A DNA stretch of 9,544 bases from Chloroflexota bacterium (GCA_030549955.1 JAUQQI010000228.1:1-9544); one strand, 5' to 3'. Positions 1 through 6,784 are shown, numbered from the stretch's first letter. Translations and numbers: made by a program. The notes: generated by a model not told the origin, from the letters alone.

Positions 1-1
1 G

Positions 2-100
2 AGTTCGCCCGGCGGCGCTCTTGACGCCTACGCCACCGACTTTGAGCTGGCCGCCGGGGCGGCCCGGGACTGGTTCGTTGAGCACCTGACCCGGCGGTAA
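2..100 (+). CDS. C-terminal end of an unidentified upstream protein (partial)
   Basis: An open frame enters from the left edge and ends at the TAA at 98-100, giving 32 residues. The tail is acidic and alanine-rich and finishes with an amphipathic helix that includes AARDWFVEHLTRR. Codon use (GCC, CGG, CTG) matches the neighbouring gat genes, which supports real coding. The fragment is too short to assign a family. A similar final helix occurs in many hydrolases, so no function is claimed. It lies 79 bases before the earliest gatC start and is probably a separate unit, since a hairpin and a promoter-like element fall between them. Confidence 0.5.
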   Translation, partial: SSPGGALDAYATDFELAAGAARDWFVEHLTRR

Positions 101-120
101 AGCCGCCGTCCGAAAGCGGC

Positions 121-140
121 CCGACCGGCATTCTGGTCGG
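121..140 (+). terminator. Possible hairpin terminator after the first gene
   Basis: CCGACCGG at 121-128 pairs with CTGGTCGG at 133-140 (8 pairs including one G-T wobble) around the loop CATT. It lies 20 bases after the upstream stop codon and before the gatC promoter candidate. No T-run follows it, so it is not a classical intrinsic terminator. It may be a weak terminator or a structure that protects the transcript end. Confidence 0.3.
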
Positions 141-145
141 CCGCC

Positions 146-175
146 TTGCGATGCCCGGTGACGGGCCGTTAGAAT
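146..175 (+). promoter_or_regulatory. Candidate sigma-70-type promoter for gatC
   Basis: TTGCGA at 146-151 (4 of 6 matches to TTGACA) and TAGAAT at 170-175 (5 of 6 matches to TATAAT) are separated by 18 bases. Transcription would start near 181-183, about 10 bases before the ATG of gatC. The 5' leader would then be too short for a normal ribosome binding site, which fits the absence of any clear Shine-Dalgarno sequence here. Position and match support the call; there is no experimental evidence. Confidence 0.45.
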
Positions 176-191
176 CGTAGTGAGTGTGACC

Positions 192-482
192 ATGCGCCTC
201 AGCCGGGAAGAGGTCCTGCATATCGCCTGGCTTGCCCGGCTCGGCCTGGATGAGGCCGAGCTCGAGCGGTTCCGGGAACAGCTGTCCAACATCCTCGAGC
301 ATTTCCAGGTGCTGCAGGAGCTCAACACCGACGAGATTCCGCCGACGGCCCACATCCTGCCCCTCGAGGATGTGATGCGGGACGACGAGCCCCAGCCCAG
401 TTATTCCCTCGATGACATCCTGGCAAACGCTCCCCGGCGGGAGGGGCCGTACTTCCGGGTGATGGCGGTACTGGAGGAGTGA
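192..482 (+). CDS. gatC: Aspartyl/glutamyl-tRNA(Asn/Gln) amidotransferase subunit C
   Basis: GatC is the small belt-like subunit that holds GatA and GatB together in the cytoplasmic GatCAB complex. The complex converts Asp-tRNA(Asn) and/or Glu-tRNA(Gln) to the amide forms in organisms lacking the matching direct synthetase. From the ATG at 192 the protein has 96 residues, the normal length for the family. Seen in it are the N-terminal helix with LSREEVLHIAWLARLGL, the central helix EQLSNILEHFQVLQELNT, and the typical MRDDEP...DDILANAPRREGPYFRV tail ending in VLEE. In-frame GTG codons at 180 and 186 are alternative starts. ATG 192 is preferred because it matches the usual GatC N-terminus. No good ribosome binding site is visible for any of them, so initiation may be leaderless or nearly so. 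It is the first gene of a unit with two unknown genes and gatA. Confidence 0.93.
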   Translation: MRLSREEVLHIAWLARLGLDEAELERFREQLSNILEHFQVLQELNTDEIPPTAHILPLEDVMRDDEPQPSYSLDDILANAPRREGPYFRVMAVLEE

Positions 483-484
483 GC

Positions 485-667
485 ATGGGCCGGAACCCCC
501 TTCGCCGTGAAACGATCGAGCAGGCTATCAAGCTTATTCAAGCCCAGCTCGAACGGGAAAAGGTCCTGCGGGCGACGGACCTTTCGCCGGAGGCCAAGGA
601 GGAGCTGGTAGCCCGGCTCAAGCTCTTACTGAAGGGGCAGGAGCTCCCCGATGTCGAAGGAAAGTGA
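485..667 (+). CDS. Small charged helical protein of unknown function in the gat operon
   Basis: This is a 60-residue protein that I do not recognise. It is highly charged and predicted to be almost all helix: residues 7-28 (RRETIEQAIKLIQAQLEREK) and residues 34-51 (SPEAKEELVARLKLLLKG) look like two amphipathic helices. It has no signal peptide, membrane segment or cysteine. The ATG at 485 is chosen because GGAGG at 473-477 stands seven bases before it. A GTG at 479 in the same frame would overlap the gatC stop and leave only one base after that GGAGG. Its end overlaps the next gene by 17 bases, so the two are probably translationally coupled. Placement between gatC and gatA suggests co-expression with the amidotransferase, but no role can be deduced. 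Confidence 0.72.
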   Translation: MGRNPLRRETIEQAIKLIQAQLEREKVLRATDLSPEAKEELVARLKLLLKGQELPDVEGK

Positions 668-1076
668 TGCCCTGATTGCGGAAGTCGAGGCCTTTCTCGC
701 TTCGGAACGGAAGCGGATCGAGCAGCAGCGGGTCTTCGACGCCGGAATGCTGCTTATCCTGCTGGCCATGCGCGGCGTGACGCCTGCTACCCCGGAATTC
801 ACCGTCCGGCCCGGTGATGCCGATGCGCCCCGGCTCAGCCGTTACCTGCTCGACCCCGGCCTCGACACAAACCTCGCGACGGTCCGGATCGAGGCCGATC
901 AGGACGGGCGGCCGGTGCTGATTCTGAGGCCCAACTGGGAGCGGATTGCCGGACTCTTCGGCCGCAGTGTCCAGCAACTGGATACCCTCATGACCCGGCG
1001 GCTCCCTGGGGTCATCAGCCGGCACCGGGCAACGATCCGATTCCTCCTCCAGCTTGACAGGTACCAGTGGCCGTAA
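651..1076 (+). CDS. Hypothetical 141-residue protein between gatC and gatA
   Basis: I do not recognise the family. The protein begins with a charged helix (residues about 3-28, including [18 protein letters not shown]), continues with a short hydrophobic stretch [12 protein letters not shown] (31-42), a mixed region containing [20 protein letters not shown] that looks like a beta hairpin, and a C-terminal helical part ending [10 protein letters not shown]. No signal peptide or long membrane helix is evident, so a cytoplasmic location is likely. AGGAG at 639-643 lies seven bases before the ATG. The gene overlaps the previous one by 17 bases and the gatA start by 10, and its codon use matches gatA. 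Tight overlap on both sides argues that it is a real, co-translated gene. A role linked to tRNA amidation would be guesswork. Confidence 0.78.
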   Translation: MSKESDALIAEVEAFLASERKRIEQQRVFDAGMLLILLAMRGVTPATPEFTVRPGDADAPRLSRYLLDPGLDTNLATVRIEADQDGRPVLILRPNWERIAGLFGRSVQQLDTLMTRRLPGVISRHRATIRFLLQLDRYQWP

Positions 1077-2530
1077 ACGACCTTTACCGGCTAACAATCC
1101 ACGAAGCCCACCGCCTCCTGGTAAAGGGGGAGGTAACGTCGGTCGAGCTGACCCGAAGCGTCCTCGAACGCATCGAGGCCGTGGAGGAGCGGGTTCGGGC
1201 GTTTATTACCGTCACCGCCGACCTTGCCCTTGAGCAGGCGGCCGAAGCTGACCGCCGGATTCGGGCCGGGGATGCTACGCCCCTCACCGGCATCCCGGTG
1301 CAGCTCAAGGATGTCATCGTCACCCGGGGCATCCGGACAACCTGCGGCTCCCGGATCCTCGAAAACTTTGTGCCCATCTACGACGCGACCGTTGCCAGGC
1401 GGCTGGCCGAGGCCGGGGCCGTGCTCGTGGGCAAGGGCAACATGGACGAGTTTGCCATGGGGTCGTCGACGGAGAACTCGGCCTTCTTTCCCACCCGGAA
1501 CCCCTGGGACCTGGAGCGGGTTCCGGGCGGAAGTAGCGGCGGGTCGGCCGCGGCGGTGGCGGCCGACGAGTGCATCTATGCCCTCGGGTCTGACACCGGC
1601 GGAAGCGTCCGGCAGCCGGCCGCCCTCTGCAACGTGGTGGGTCTTAAGCCGACCTACGGCCGGGTCAGCCGGTTCGGCCTGATTGCCTTTGCCAGCTCCC
1701 TGGACCAGATCGGGCCCCTGACCAAGGACGTGGAAGACTGCGCCCTGGTAATGAACGTTATCGCCGGTCCCGACCCGAACGACTCGACAACGGTAAACAT
1801 CCCTGTCCCGGATTACACCAGGTTTCTCATTCCCGACCTCAAGGGGTTGCGTCTGGGGGTCCCCGCCGAGTATTACGAAGGCATCCAGCCCGAGGTGAAA
1901 GGGGTCCTGACGACGGCCATCCGGGTCCTCGAAGGGCTCGGGGCCGAGATTATCTGGGACGTTTCCCTGCCCCATACCCGCTACGCCCTGCCCTGCTACT
2001 ATATAATCGCCCCTTCGGAGGCCTCCTCAAACCTGGCCCGCTACGACGGGGTCAAGTACGGCTACTCCTACTTCGAGGCGGAAGACGTCTGGGACGCGAT
2101 GATGAAAACCCGCCAGTATGGGTTCGGGCCGGAAGTCAAGCGGCGGATCATGCTGGGCACCTATGCCCTGTCGGCCGGCTATTACGACGCCTATTACCTC
2201 AAGGCCCAGAAAGTCAGAACCCTCATCCGGGCCGACTTCGACCGGGCCTTCCAGCGGGTCGATGCCCTGGTTACACCGACATCGCCGACGGTCGCGTTCC
2301 GACTGGGCGAGCGGACCCAGGATCCCCTCCAGATGTACATGAGCGACATCTGCACGATCCCGGTAAATATTGCCGGCATTTGCGGCCTCTCGGTTCCGGC
2401 CGGGTTCGTCGACGGCCTCCCGGTTGGCATGCAACTTATCGGCCGGGCCTTCGACGAGGGGACCCTCCTGCGGATAGGATACGCCTACCAGCAGGCCACC
2501 GACTGGCACCGGCGGCGGCCGCCACTTTGA
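1067..2530 (+). CDS. gatA: Aspartyl/glutamyl-tRNA(Asn/Gln) amidotransferase subunit A
   Basis: GatA is the glutaminase subunit of GatCAB. It hydrolyses glutamine, and the ammonia released is channelled to GatB, which amidates the mischarged tRNA. The protein is 487 residues, full length for the family. The amidase-signature catalytic triad is visible as Lys81 (in PVQLKDV), Ser156 (in [10 protein letters not shown]) and Ser180 (in [12 protein letters not shown]). The spacings of 75 and 24 residues match known GatA enzymes. Also typical are [15 protein letters not shown] near 126-140, [15 protein letters not shown] near 210-224 and the [16 protein letters not shown] region near 317-332. The GTG start at 1067 lies inside the end of the preceding gene (10-base overlap), with only a weak AGG at 1058-1060 before it, so coupled translation is likely. 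No gatB follows; the next gene begins an oxidase operon. The general amidase family is an alternative, but the GatA-specific blocks and the neighbouring gatC make this call firm. Confidence 0.97.
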   Translation: MAVNDLYRLTIHEAHRLLVKGEVTSVELTRSVLERIEAVEERVRAFITVTADLALEQAAEADRRIRAGDATPLTGIPVQLKDVIVTRGIRTTCGSRILENFVPIYDATVARRLAEAGAVLVGKGNMDEFAMGSSTENSAFFPTRNPWDLERVPGGSSGGSAAAVAADECIYALGSDTGGSVRQPAALCNVVGLKPTYGRVSRFGLIAFASSLDQIGPLTKDVEDCALVMNVIAGPDPNDSTTVNIPVPDYTRFLIPDLKGLRLGVPAEYYEGIQPEVKGVLTTAIRVLEGLGAEIIWDVSLPHTRYALPCYYIIAPSEASSNLARYDGVKYGYSYFEAEDVWDAMMKTRQYGFGPEVKRRIMLGTYALSAGYYDAYYLKAQKVRTLIRADFDRAFQRVDALVTPTSPTVAFRLGERTQDPLQMYMSDICTIPVNIAGICGLSVPAGFVDGLPVGMQLIGRAFDEGTLLRIGYAYQQATDWHRRRPPL

Positions 2531-2792
2531 AGGGACGACAGTGCGGCTTGATGGGGTCTGCCCTTAAGCTGGTCCGCCACGGCTTCGCCGCAGGCAACTG
2601 ACCCGGCCCGGAAAGAGGCCGAAGAAATTCCCCCACTGCGGCCAAAAGCGCTGGACGATTGGTCCAGCGATGGCCCTTCAGACACTATCCGAAAGCGACA
2701 GACCGCCCGGACCCGAGCCAGGGGCGGCCACAAAGCGGCGCCGGCCAAGTGACTCCATCCCCCCTGGGACAGACCTTACTTGATGCAAATGG
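2531..2792 (+). other. Non-coding gap with three consecutive hairpins
   Basis: No convincing gene is present between gatA and the oxidase promoter. Three stem-loops can be drawn in order. The first is CGGCC 2604-2608 with GGCCG 2617-2621. The second is a two-part stem, with CGCTGGAC 2649-2656 pairing perfectly with GTCCAGCG 2662-2669, enclosed by GGCCA 2640-2644 with TGGCC 2671-2675. The third is CCGCCC 2703-2708 with GGGCGG 2722-2727. None is followed by a T-run, so a classical intrinsic terminator is not seen. The middle one is the strongest hairpin I found in the window and may end or protect the gat transcript. I do not recognise a tRNA, riboswitch or known small RNA here. Confidence 0.4.
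2640..2675 (+). terminator. Strong hairpin downstream of gatA, possible transcript end
   Basis: Thirteen base pairs form in two stacked parts: 8 perfect pairs around the five-base loop GATTG, then an asymmetric internal loop (AAAG against A), then 5 more pairs. It lies about 110 bases after the gatA stop. The lack of a T-tract means termination would have to be factor-assisted, or the element may be a structured RNA instead. Confidence 0.35.
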
Positions 2793-2821
2793 TTGATCGA
2801 AGAGGTCAAGTTTGTTAAAAT
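2793..2821 (+). promoter_or_regulatory. Promoter of the cytochrome oxidase operon
   Basis: TTGATC at 2793-2798 and TAAAAT at 2816-2821 are separated by exactly 17 bases. The TG at 2813-2814, one base before the -10 hexamer, makes it an extended -10. Transcription would begin near 2828, leaving a leader of about 65 bases before coxB. It is one of the few AT-rich patches in the window and lies directly upstream of a new operon. An inverted repeat (ACTTGA 2778-2783 and TCAAGT 2806-2811) spans the -35 element and could be an operator. Confidence 0.7.
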
Positions 2822-2834
2822 CTGCACAGACTTC

Positions 2835-2850
2835 GCCCGGCGAGCTGGGC
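2835..2850 (+). promoter_or_regulatory. Small hairpin in the coxB leader
   Basis: GCCCGG at 2835-2840 pairs with CTGGGC at 2845-2850 (6 pairs, one G-T) around the loop CGAG. It would lie a few bases after the predicted transcription start, as a 5'-end stem. A role in mRNA stability is possible but unproven. Confidence 0.3.
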
Positions 2851-2892
2851 CGGGGCCGTCGGTCTTAACCTGACTGCGCGGGAGAAGAAGGG

Positions 2893-3930
2893 TTGTTGAG
2901 AAATGGCTTCAACCGAATTATGCTGCGGGTTCTGGCCGGGGCAGGGGCATTCCTTCTCAGCGGGTGCAGTCCAGAGTATCCGCTGAGCTGGTTTGTGGCG
3001 GGAGGGGATGCGGCTGAGCAGGCCAGGCAGCTTACGGTTTTTGTGCTGGTGCTGGGGGTTCTGGTCTTTGTGGGTGTGGAGGGTCTGCTTTTTTATGCCC
3101 TTTTGCGTTTCAGGCGGCCGGCCGTTCCCGGTCAGCTTCCGCCCCAGGTCCACGGCCACCGGACCCTGGAGGTGGTCTGGACCCTGGTCCCGGTGGCTAT
3201 TGTCACCGCCATTGCTGTCCCCACTGTCCGGACCATCTTCTCGCTGGCAACTTTGCCCGAGCCGAATCCCTTAAGGGTCGAGGTTATCGGCCACCAGTGG
3301 TGGTGGGAGTTCCGCTACCCGGAGATCGTCCCGGGCAAGACCATCACCACCGCCAATGAGCTCAGGATACCGGTGGGCCGGACGGTCCTGGCCTCGGTAA
3401 GCAGCGCCGATGTCATCCACAGCTTCTGGGTCCCCAGGCTCAGCGGGACCATCGATGTGATTCCGGGCCGGCAGGTGAATCAGGTCTGGTTCAATGCCTG
3501 GGCCCCGGGCGAATATTACGGCTGGTGCAAGGAGTACTGTGGGACCCAGCACGCCCAGATGCGCTTTCGGGTCGTTGCCATGGCGGCGGCCGATTTCGAC
3601 CGCTGGGTTCAGGCCAGGCTCAGTCCGCCGGCACCGCCGGCTTCGGGTCCGGCCCGGCAGGGTTATGAGCTTTTCGGTCAGCTCGGGTGTTCGGCCTGCC
3701 ATACGGTTGACGGCACACCCTATCAGGGCAGGGTTGGTCCCAACCTGACCAATATTGGCGAGCGGGCTACGGTTGGGGCCGGGGTTCTGCCCAATGACCC
3801 GCAGGGTCAGGGCCTTTTCCGGTGGGTAAAGAACCCCCAGGAGGTAAAGCCCGGGGCGAAGATGCCGGCTTTAGGCCTTTCGGATGAGCAGCTTAAGGCG
3901 ATTGTGGCCTATCTTTTGAGCTTGAAGTAG
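2893..3930 (+). CDS. coxB: caa3-type cytochrome c oxidase subunit II with fused cytochrome c domain
   Basis: Subunit II (ctaC in Bacillus naming) receives electrons through its fused haem c and CuA and passes them to subunit I. The 345-residue product starts with a lipoprotein signal: a basic N-terminus, a hydrophobic run and the lipobox LLSGC with Cys25 as the lipid anchor. Two membrane helices follow (about 47-71 and 92-115). The extracytoplasmic CuA domain has the aromatic patch GHQWWWEF (133-140) and copper ligands His176, Cys212, Cys216, His220 and Met223. A C-terminal cytochrome c domain carries CSACH (Cys266, Cys269, His270) and the probable axial Met324 in PGAKMPAL. This fusion defines the caa3 type. 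The start is TTG at 2893, with GGAGA at 2881-2885 seven bases upstream; TTG 2896 is possible too. ATG 2920 would cut the basic part of the signal and has no ribosome site. It is the first gene of the operon. Confidence 0.96.
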   Translation: MLRNGFNRIMLRVLAGAGAFLLSGCSPEYPLSWFVAGGDAAEQARQLTVFVLVLGVLVFVGVEGLLFYALLRFRRPAVPGQLPPQVHGHRTLEVVWTLVPVAIVTAIAVPTVRTIFSLATLPEPNPLRVEVIGHQWWWEFRYPEIVPGKTITTANELRIPVGRTVLASVSSADVIHSFWVPRLSGTIDVIPGRQVNQVWFNAWAPGEYYGWCKEYCGTQHAQMRFRVVAMAAADFDRWVQARLSPPAPPASGPARQGYELFGQLGCSACHTVDGTPYQGRVGPNLTNIGERATVGAGVLPNDPQGQGLFRWVKNPQEVKPGAKMPALGLSDEQLKAIVAYLLSLK

Positions 3931-3946
3931 CCGGAGGTGACCTAAG

Positions 3947-5815
3947 ATGGCGACGGTTGGCCGTGCGGTTGGGGTCTTTCCCAGGCCGGGCTTTTTTGAG
4001 TACCTGTGGTCCTGGCTTACGACCGTTGACCACAAGCGCATCGGTATCCTTTATGGGCTTACGACCACGGCCTACCTGCTGGTGGGTGGGCTTGAGGCCC
4101 TTCTGATTCGGATTCAGCTGGCCCATCCCGAAAGCAGGTTTTTAGACCCCGATACTTACAACCAGATTTTCACCATGCACGGCCTTACGATGATCTTCCT
4201 GGTGGCGATGGGCTACAATGCCACCTTCTTTAACCTGGTGGTGCCTTTGCAGCTCGGGGCCAGGGATGTGGCCTTCCCCAGGCTGAATGCCTTCAGCTAC
4301 TGGGGCTTTTTGTTCGGGTCGCTTTTGCTCAACCTCGGCTGGCTTTGGGGCCAGGCCCCGGGTGTGGGCTGGTTTGCCTATGCCAACCTGACCAGCGTCC
4401 AGTACACCCCGGGCCTGGGGACCGACTTCTACGTGATGGGGCTGCAGGTTCTGGGTATCTCGTCGATTGCGTCGGCTTTGAACTTTCTGGTGACGATTAT
4501 CAACCTGCGGGCCCCGGGCATGACGATGTTCAAGCTGCCGGTCTTTAGCTGGATGACGCTGGTGGTCTCGGTCCTGATCATTACGGCCTTCCCGCCCTTT
4601 ACGGTCGGGCTGATTGAGGTGATGTTTGACCGGCTCTTCGGGACGAACTTTTTCAACCCGGCGGCCGGGGGCAATCCGGTGCTCTGGCAGCACCTTTTCT
4701 GGGTCTTCGGCCATCCCGAGGTCTACATCCTGGTGCTGCCGGCGATGGGGATTGTCTCGGAGGTGCTGCCGGTCTTTGCCCGCAAGCCGCTTTTCGGTTA
4801 CCCCTTTGTGGTCTTTTCGGGGATATTTATCGGTTTTCTGGGCTGGGGTGTCTGGGCCCACCACATGTTTGCGGTGGGCTTGGGGCCGGTAGCTAACTCG
4901 GTCTTTGCCATCACGACGATGCTGATTGCGGTGCCGACCGGTGTCAAGGTCTTCAACTGGCTTGGGACCCTCTGGGGCGGGCATATCCAGCTCAAAACGC
5001 CCCTTTACTTTGCGGCCTTAGGTTTCATTGCCCCCTTTATCATCGGTGGCGTGACGGGTGTGATGCATCCGGTGGTGCCGAGCGATTACCAGCAGACGGA
5101 TACTTACTTTGTGGTGGCCCACTTTCACTACGTGGTGATGCCCATCGTGGCGGCCTTCTTTGCCGGTTTTTACTACTGGTTGCCGAAGTATACGGGCCGG
5201 CTGCTGGATGAGGGTCTTGGGAAGGTGCATTTCTGGCTCTTCTTCATCGGGACGAACCTTACGTTCGGTTCGCAGATTATCGTCGGCTTTCTGGGGATGC
5301 CCCGGCGCAACTACACTTATCCGGCGGGTCTGGGCTGGGAGCCGTGGAACCTGCTGAGCACGATTGGGGCCTTTCTGATTGGGCTTTCGGTGGTGGTCTT
5401 CGTGGTCAATGTCTTAAAGAGCCTTAGGTCCGGTCAGGTGGCGGGTCCTGACCCCTGGGATGGTCGGACGCTGGAGTGGCTGACCTCTTCGCCGCCGCCC
5501 GTTTACAACTTTGCCGAGATACCGGTGGTGCGGCACCGGGATGAGCTCTGGGCCCGCAAGTACGGGGCCCACGGTGAGCGGGTTGGGGCCCACAACCCGC
5601 CCAATCCGGGGTCTGAGCTCCAGATTCACCTGCCGAGGCCATCGTATTACCCGCTGGTGGCGGCGCTAGGGATAGCGATTGGCTTTCTGGGTGCGGTGCT
5701 GATTCGGCCGGCCGAGGTTGGGGGTCTGGGGCCTTTGGGCTGGGCTGTGGTGGTTCTGGGTGCGCTCATCACGGTTGGTGGGCTTTACGGCTGGGCCTTT
5801 GAGCCGGCCGAGTGA
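3947..5815 (+). CDS. coxA: Cytochrome c oxidase subunit I (haem-copper oxidase, A-type)
   Basis: This is the catalytic, proton-pumping membrane subunit (ctaD), which reduces oxygen to water. Metal ligands are all visible: His78 (in FTMHGL) and His394 for haem a, His392 (in VAHFHYV) for haem a3, and His256, His305 and His306 for CuB, with the cross-linked Tyr260 in GHPEVY. Glu258 in that motif, Asp107 in ARDVAFPRLN (D channel) and Lys334 in PTGVKVFNW (K channel) place it in the A1 subgroup. At 622 residues it is longer than the 12-helix core. After a hydrophilic linker (about 495-565) come two more hydrophobic segments (about 567-585 and 594-614), a 14-helix form known from Bacillus-type enzymes. 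A near-perfect ribosome site GGAGGTGA (3933-3940) is six bases before the ATG, so strong translation is expected. Confidence 0.98.
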   Translation: MATVGRAVGVFPRPGFFEYLWSWLTTVDHKRIGILYGLTTTAYLLVGGLEALLIRIQLAHPESRFLDPDTYNQIFTMHGLTMIFLVAMGYNATFFNLVVPLQLGARDVAFPRLNAFSYWGFLFGSLLLNLGWLWGQAPGVGWFAYANLTSVQYTPGLGTDFYVMGLQVLGISSIASALNFLVTIINLRAPGMTMFKLPVFSWMTLVVSVLIITAFPPFTVGLIEVMFDRLFGTNFFNPAAGGNPVLWQHLFWVFGHPEVYILVLPAMGIVSEVLPVFARKPLFGYPFVVFSGIFIGFLGWGVWAHHMFAVGLGPVANSVFAITTMLIAVPTGVKVFNWLGTLWGGHIQLKTPLYFAALGFIAPFIIGGVTGVMHPVVPSDYQQTDTYFVVAHFHYVVMPIVAAFFAGFYYWLPKYTGRLLDEGLGKVHFWLFFIGTNLTFGSQIIVGFLGMPRRNYTYPAGLGWEPWNLLSTIGAFLIGLSVVVFVVNVLKSLRSGQVAGPDPWDGRTLEWLTSSPPPVYNFAEIPVVRHRDELWARKYGAHGERVGAHNPPNPGSELQIHLPRPSYYPLVAALGIAIGFLGAVLIRPAEVGGLGPLGWAVVVLGALITVGGLYGWAFEPAE

Positions 5816-5827
5816 GGGGGGGAGCCG

Positions 5828-6418
5828 ATGGCGGAAGTGGCCCACGCAGAGCACTACACTTCGACGGGGATAGACCACCGCAAGGTCTTGATGTGGCTTT
5901 TTCTGGGTTCGGAGTGTCTCTTTTTCGGCAGCCTGATAGCGACCTATCAGGTTTACCGGGGCCAGAGCCTGGTGGGGCCCCATCCCCACGAGATATTCAA
6001 CATCGCTTACACGTCGATAAGCGCCTTTGTGCTGCTGATGAGCTCGCTGACGATGGCCCTGGCCGTAAACAGCATCCGGCTTGGGAACCTGCCGGCGACC
6101 CGGGTCTGGCTGCTGCTTACGGCCCTGCAGGGCTCGATTTTTGTTGGGGGTCAGGTTTTCGAGTTTACGACCTTTGTTGCGCACGGGCTGAGCCTGCAGG
6201 TGAACCTCTTCGGGACGACCTTCTTCGTGCTGACGGGATTTCACGGGGCGCATGTGACGGTTGGGATAATCATGCTCTTTTCGCTGCTGTTTGCGTCGGT
6301 GCTGGGCAGGCTTGGGCCGGCCCAGGCCCTAACGGTGGAGATTGTGGGCCTTTACTGGCATTTTGTGGATATCGTCTGGATTGTGATCTTCACGGTGGTC
6401 TATCTACTACCCTACTGA
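5828..6418 (+). CDS. coxC: Cytochrome c oxidase subunit III
   Basis: Subunit III (ctaE) stabilises the catalytic subunit and supports proton uptake in the oxidase complex. The 196-residue protein has five predicted membrane helices (about 20-42, 58-80, 92-112, 127-160 and 169-194). Family marks are SECLFFGSLI with Glu29 in the first helix, TGFHGAHVTVG (136-146) and YWHFVDIVWIVIF (176-188). The short five-helix form, lacking the first two helices of the seven-helix mitochondrial type, is the one found with 14-helix subunit I in Gram-positive bacteria and agrees with the coxA gene here. A G-rich ribosome site (GGGGGGAG, about 5816-5823) precedes the ATG. The gene starts 12 bases after coxA ends. 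Confidence 0.96.
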   Translation: MAEVAHAEHYTSTGIDHRKVLMWLFLGSECLFFGSLIATYQVYRGQSLVGPHPHEIFNIAYTSISAFVLLMSSLTMALAVNSIRLGNLPATRVWLLLTALQGSIFVGGQVFEFTTFVAHGLSLQVNLFGTTFFVLTGFHGAHVTVGIIMLFSLLFASVLGRLGPAQALTVEIVGLYWHFVDIVWIVIFTVVYLLPY

Positions 6419-6433
6419 AAGGGGGAACCCGAG

Positions 6434-6784
6434 ATGGCGGAGCGCACCGAATCCCGGCCGGTCCGGCACCAGGCTGCCGGCGAGGCTGGGAAGGGGGTCG
6501 GGGCCGAGCTGCACGACCTGACGGCGGAATATATTCGGGTGGCGGTGGTGCTGGCGGTTGTGACGCTGATTGAGGTGGCGACCTACTATGTGGCCCTGGC
6601 CCGTGGGCTGACCATCGGGGTGCTTTTGGTGCTTTCGGCCCTAAAATTCAGCCTGGTGGTGCTCTACTTTATGCACCTTAAGTTTGAGGGCAGGCTTTTA
6701 AAGTACGTTTTTAGCGGGCCGTTGCTTTTGGCGGTGGTGGTAGTGATTGCGTTGATGGCGCTGTTTGGGGTGCTGATTGGCTGA
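6434..6784 (+). CDS. coxD: Cytochrome c oxidase subunit IV, prokaryotic type
   Basis: This is a small accessory membrane subunit (ctaF; prokaryotic COX4 family) of the oxidase. The 116 residues contain a hydrophilic N-terminal tail of about 30 residues and three membrane helices (about 34-54, 60-80 and 93-115). The stretch ALKFSLVVLYFMHLKFE (69-85) is the diagnostic motif of the family. GGGGGAA at 6421-6427 stands seven bases before the ATG. The TGA stop overlaps the start of the next gene by one base (TGATG), so the two are probably translationally coupled. The family has no catalytic residues; it is thought to help assembly or stability of the CuB-containing subunit. Confidence 0.93.
   Translation: MAERTESRPVRHQAAGEAGKGVGAELHDLTAEYIRVAVVLAVVTLIEVATYYVALARGLTIGVLLVLSALKFSLVVLYFMHLKFEGRLLKYVFSGPLLLAVVVVIALMALFGVLIG

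Noticed and set aside
618..1097. Open frame of 159 codons on the minus strand
   Set aside because: It is antisense to the 141-residue unknown gene. The plus-strand gene has a good ribosome site and tight operon overlaps, while this frame has neither.
1091..1975. Long open frame of 294 codons on the minus strand
   Set aside because: It lies fully inside gatA, which has all catalytic residues. The predicted protein is rich in Pro, Gly and Arg with no recognisable motif, as expected for the antisense of a GC-rich gene.
2598..2783. Open stretch in the gatA-coxB gap with a zinc-ribbon-like FPHCGQKRW segment, ending at TGA 2781-2783
   Set aside because: The only ATG (2670) would give 37 residues of Pro/Arg/Gly-rich sequence and lies within the strong hairpin. 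The ribbon-like part lies upstream of that ATG, has only one cysteine and has no proper start.
2778..2811. FNR or Rex operator at the oxidase promoter
   Set aside because: The half-sites resemble TTGAT, but the required spacing and symmetric partner are absent, so no specific regulator is named.
2531..2892. Possible tRNA or known riboswitch in the largest gap
   Set aside because: No T-loop sequence of the GTTCGANTC type with a matching acceptor stem was found on either strand, and no riboswitch core that I know could be recognised.
4142..4984. Open frame of 280 codons on the minus strand
   Set aside because: It is antisense to coxA. Its product is a run of His, Arg, Gln and Pro with no fold-like pattern.
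5812..6573. Open frame of 253 codons on the plus strand overlapping coxC and coxD
   Set aside because: It reads coxC in another frame, is Gly/Ala-rich with no motifs, and conflicts with the clear subunit III and IV sequences.
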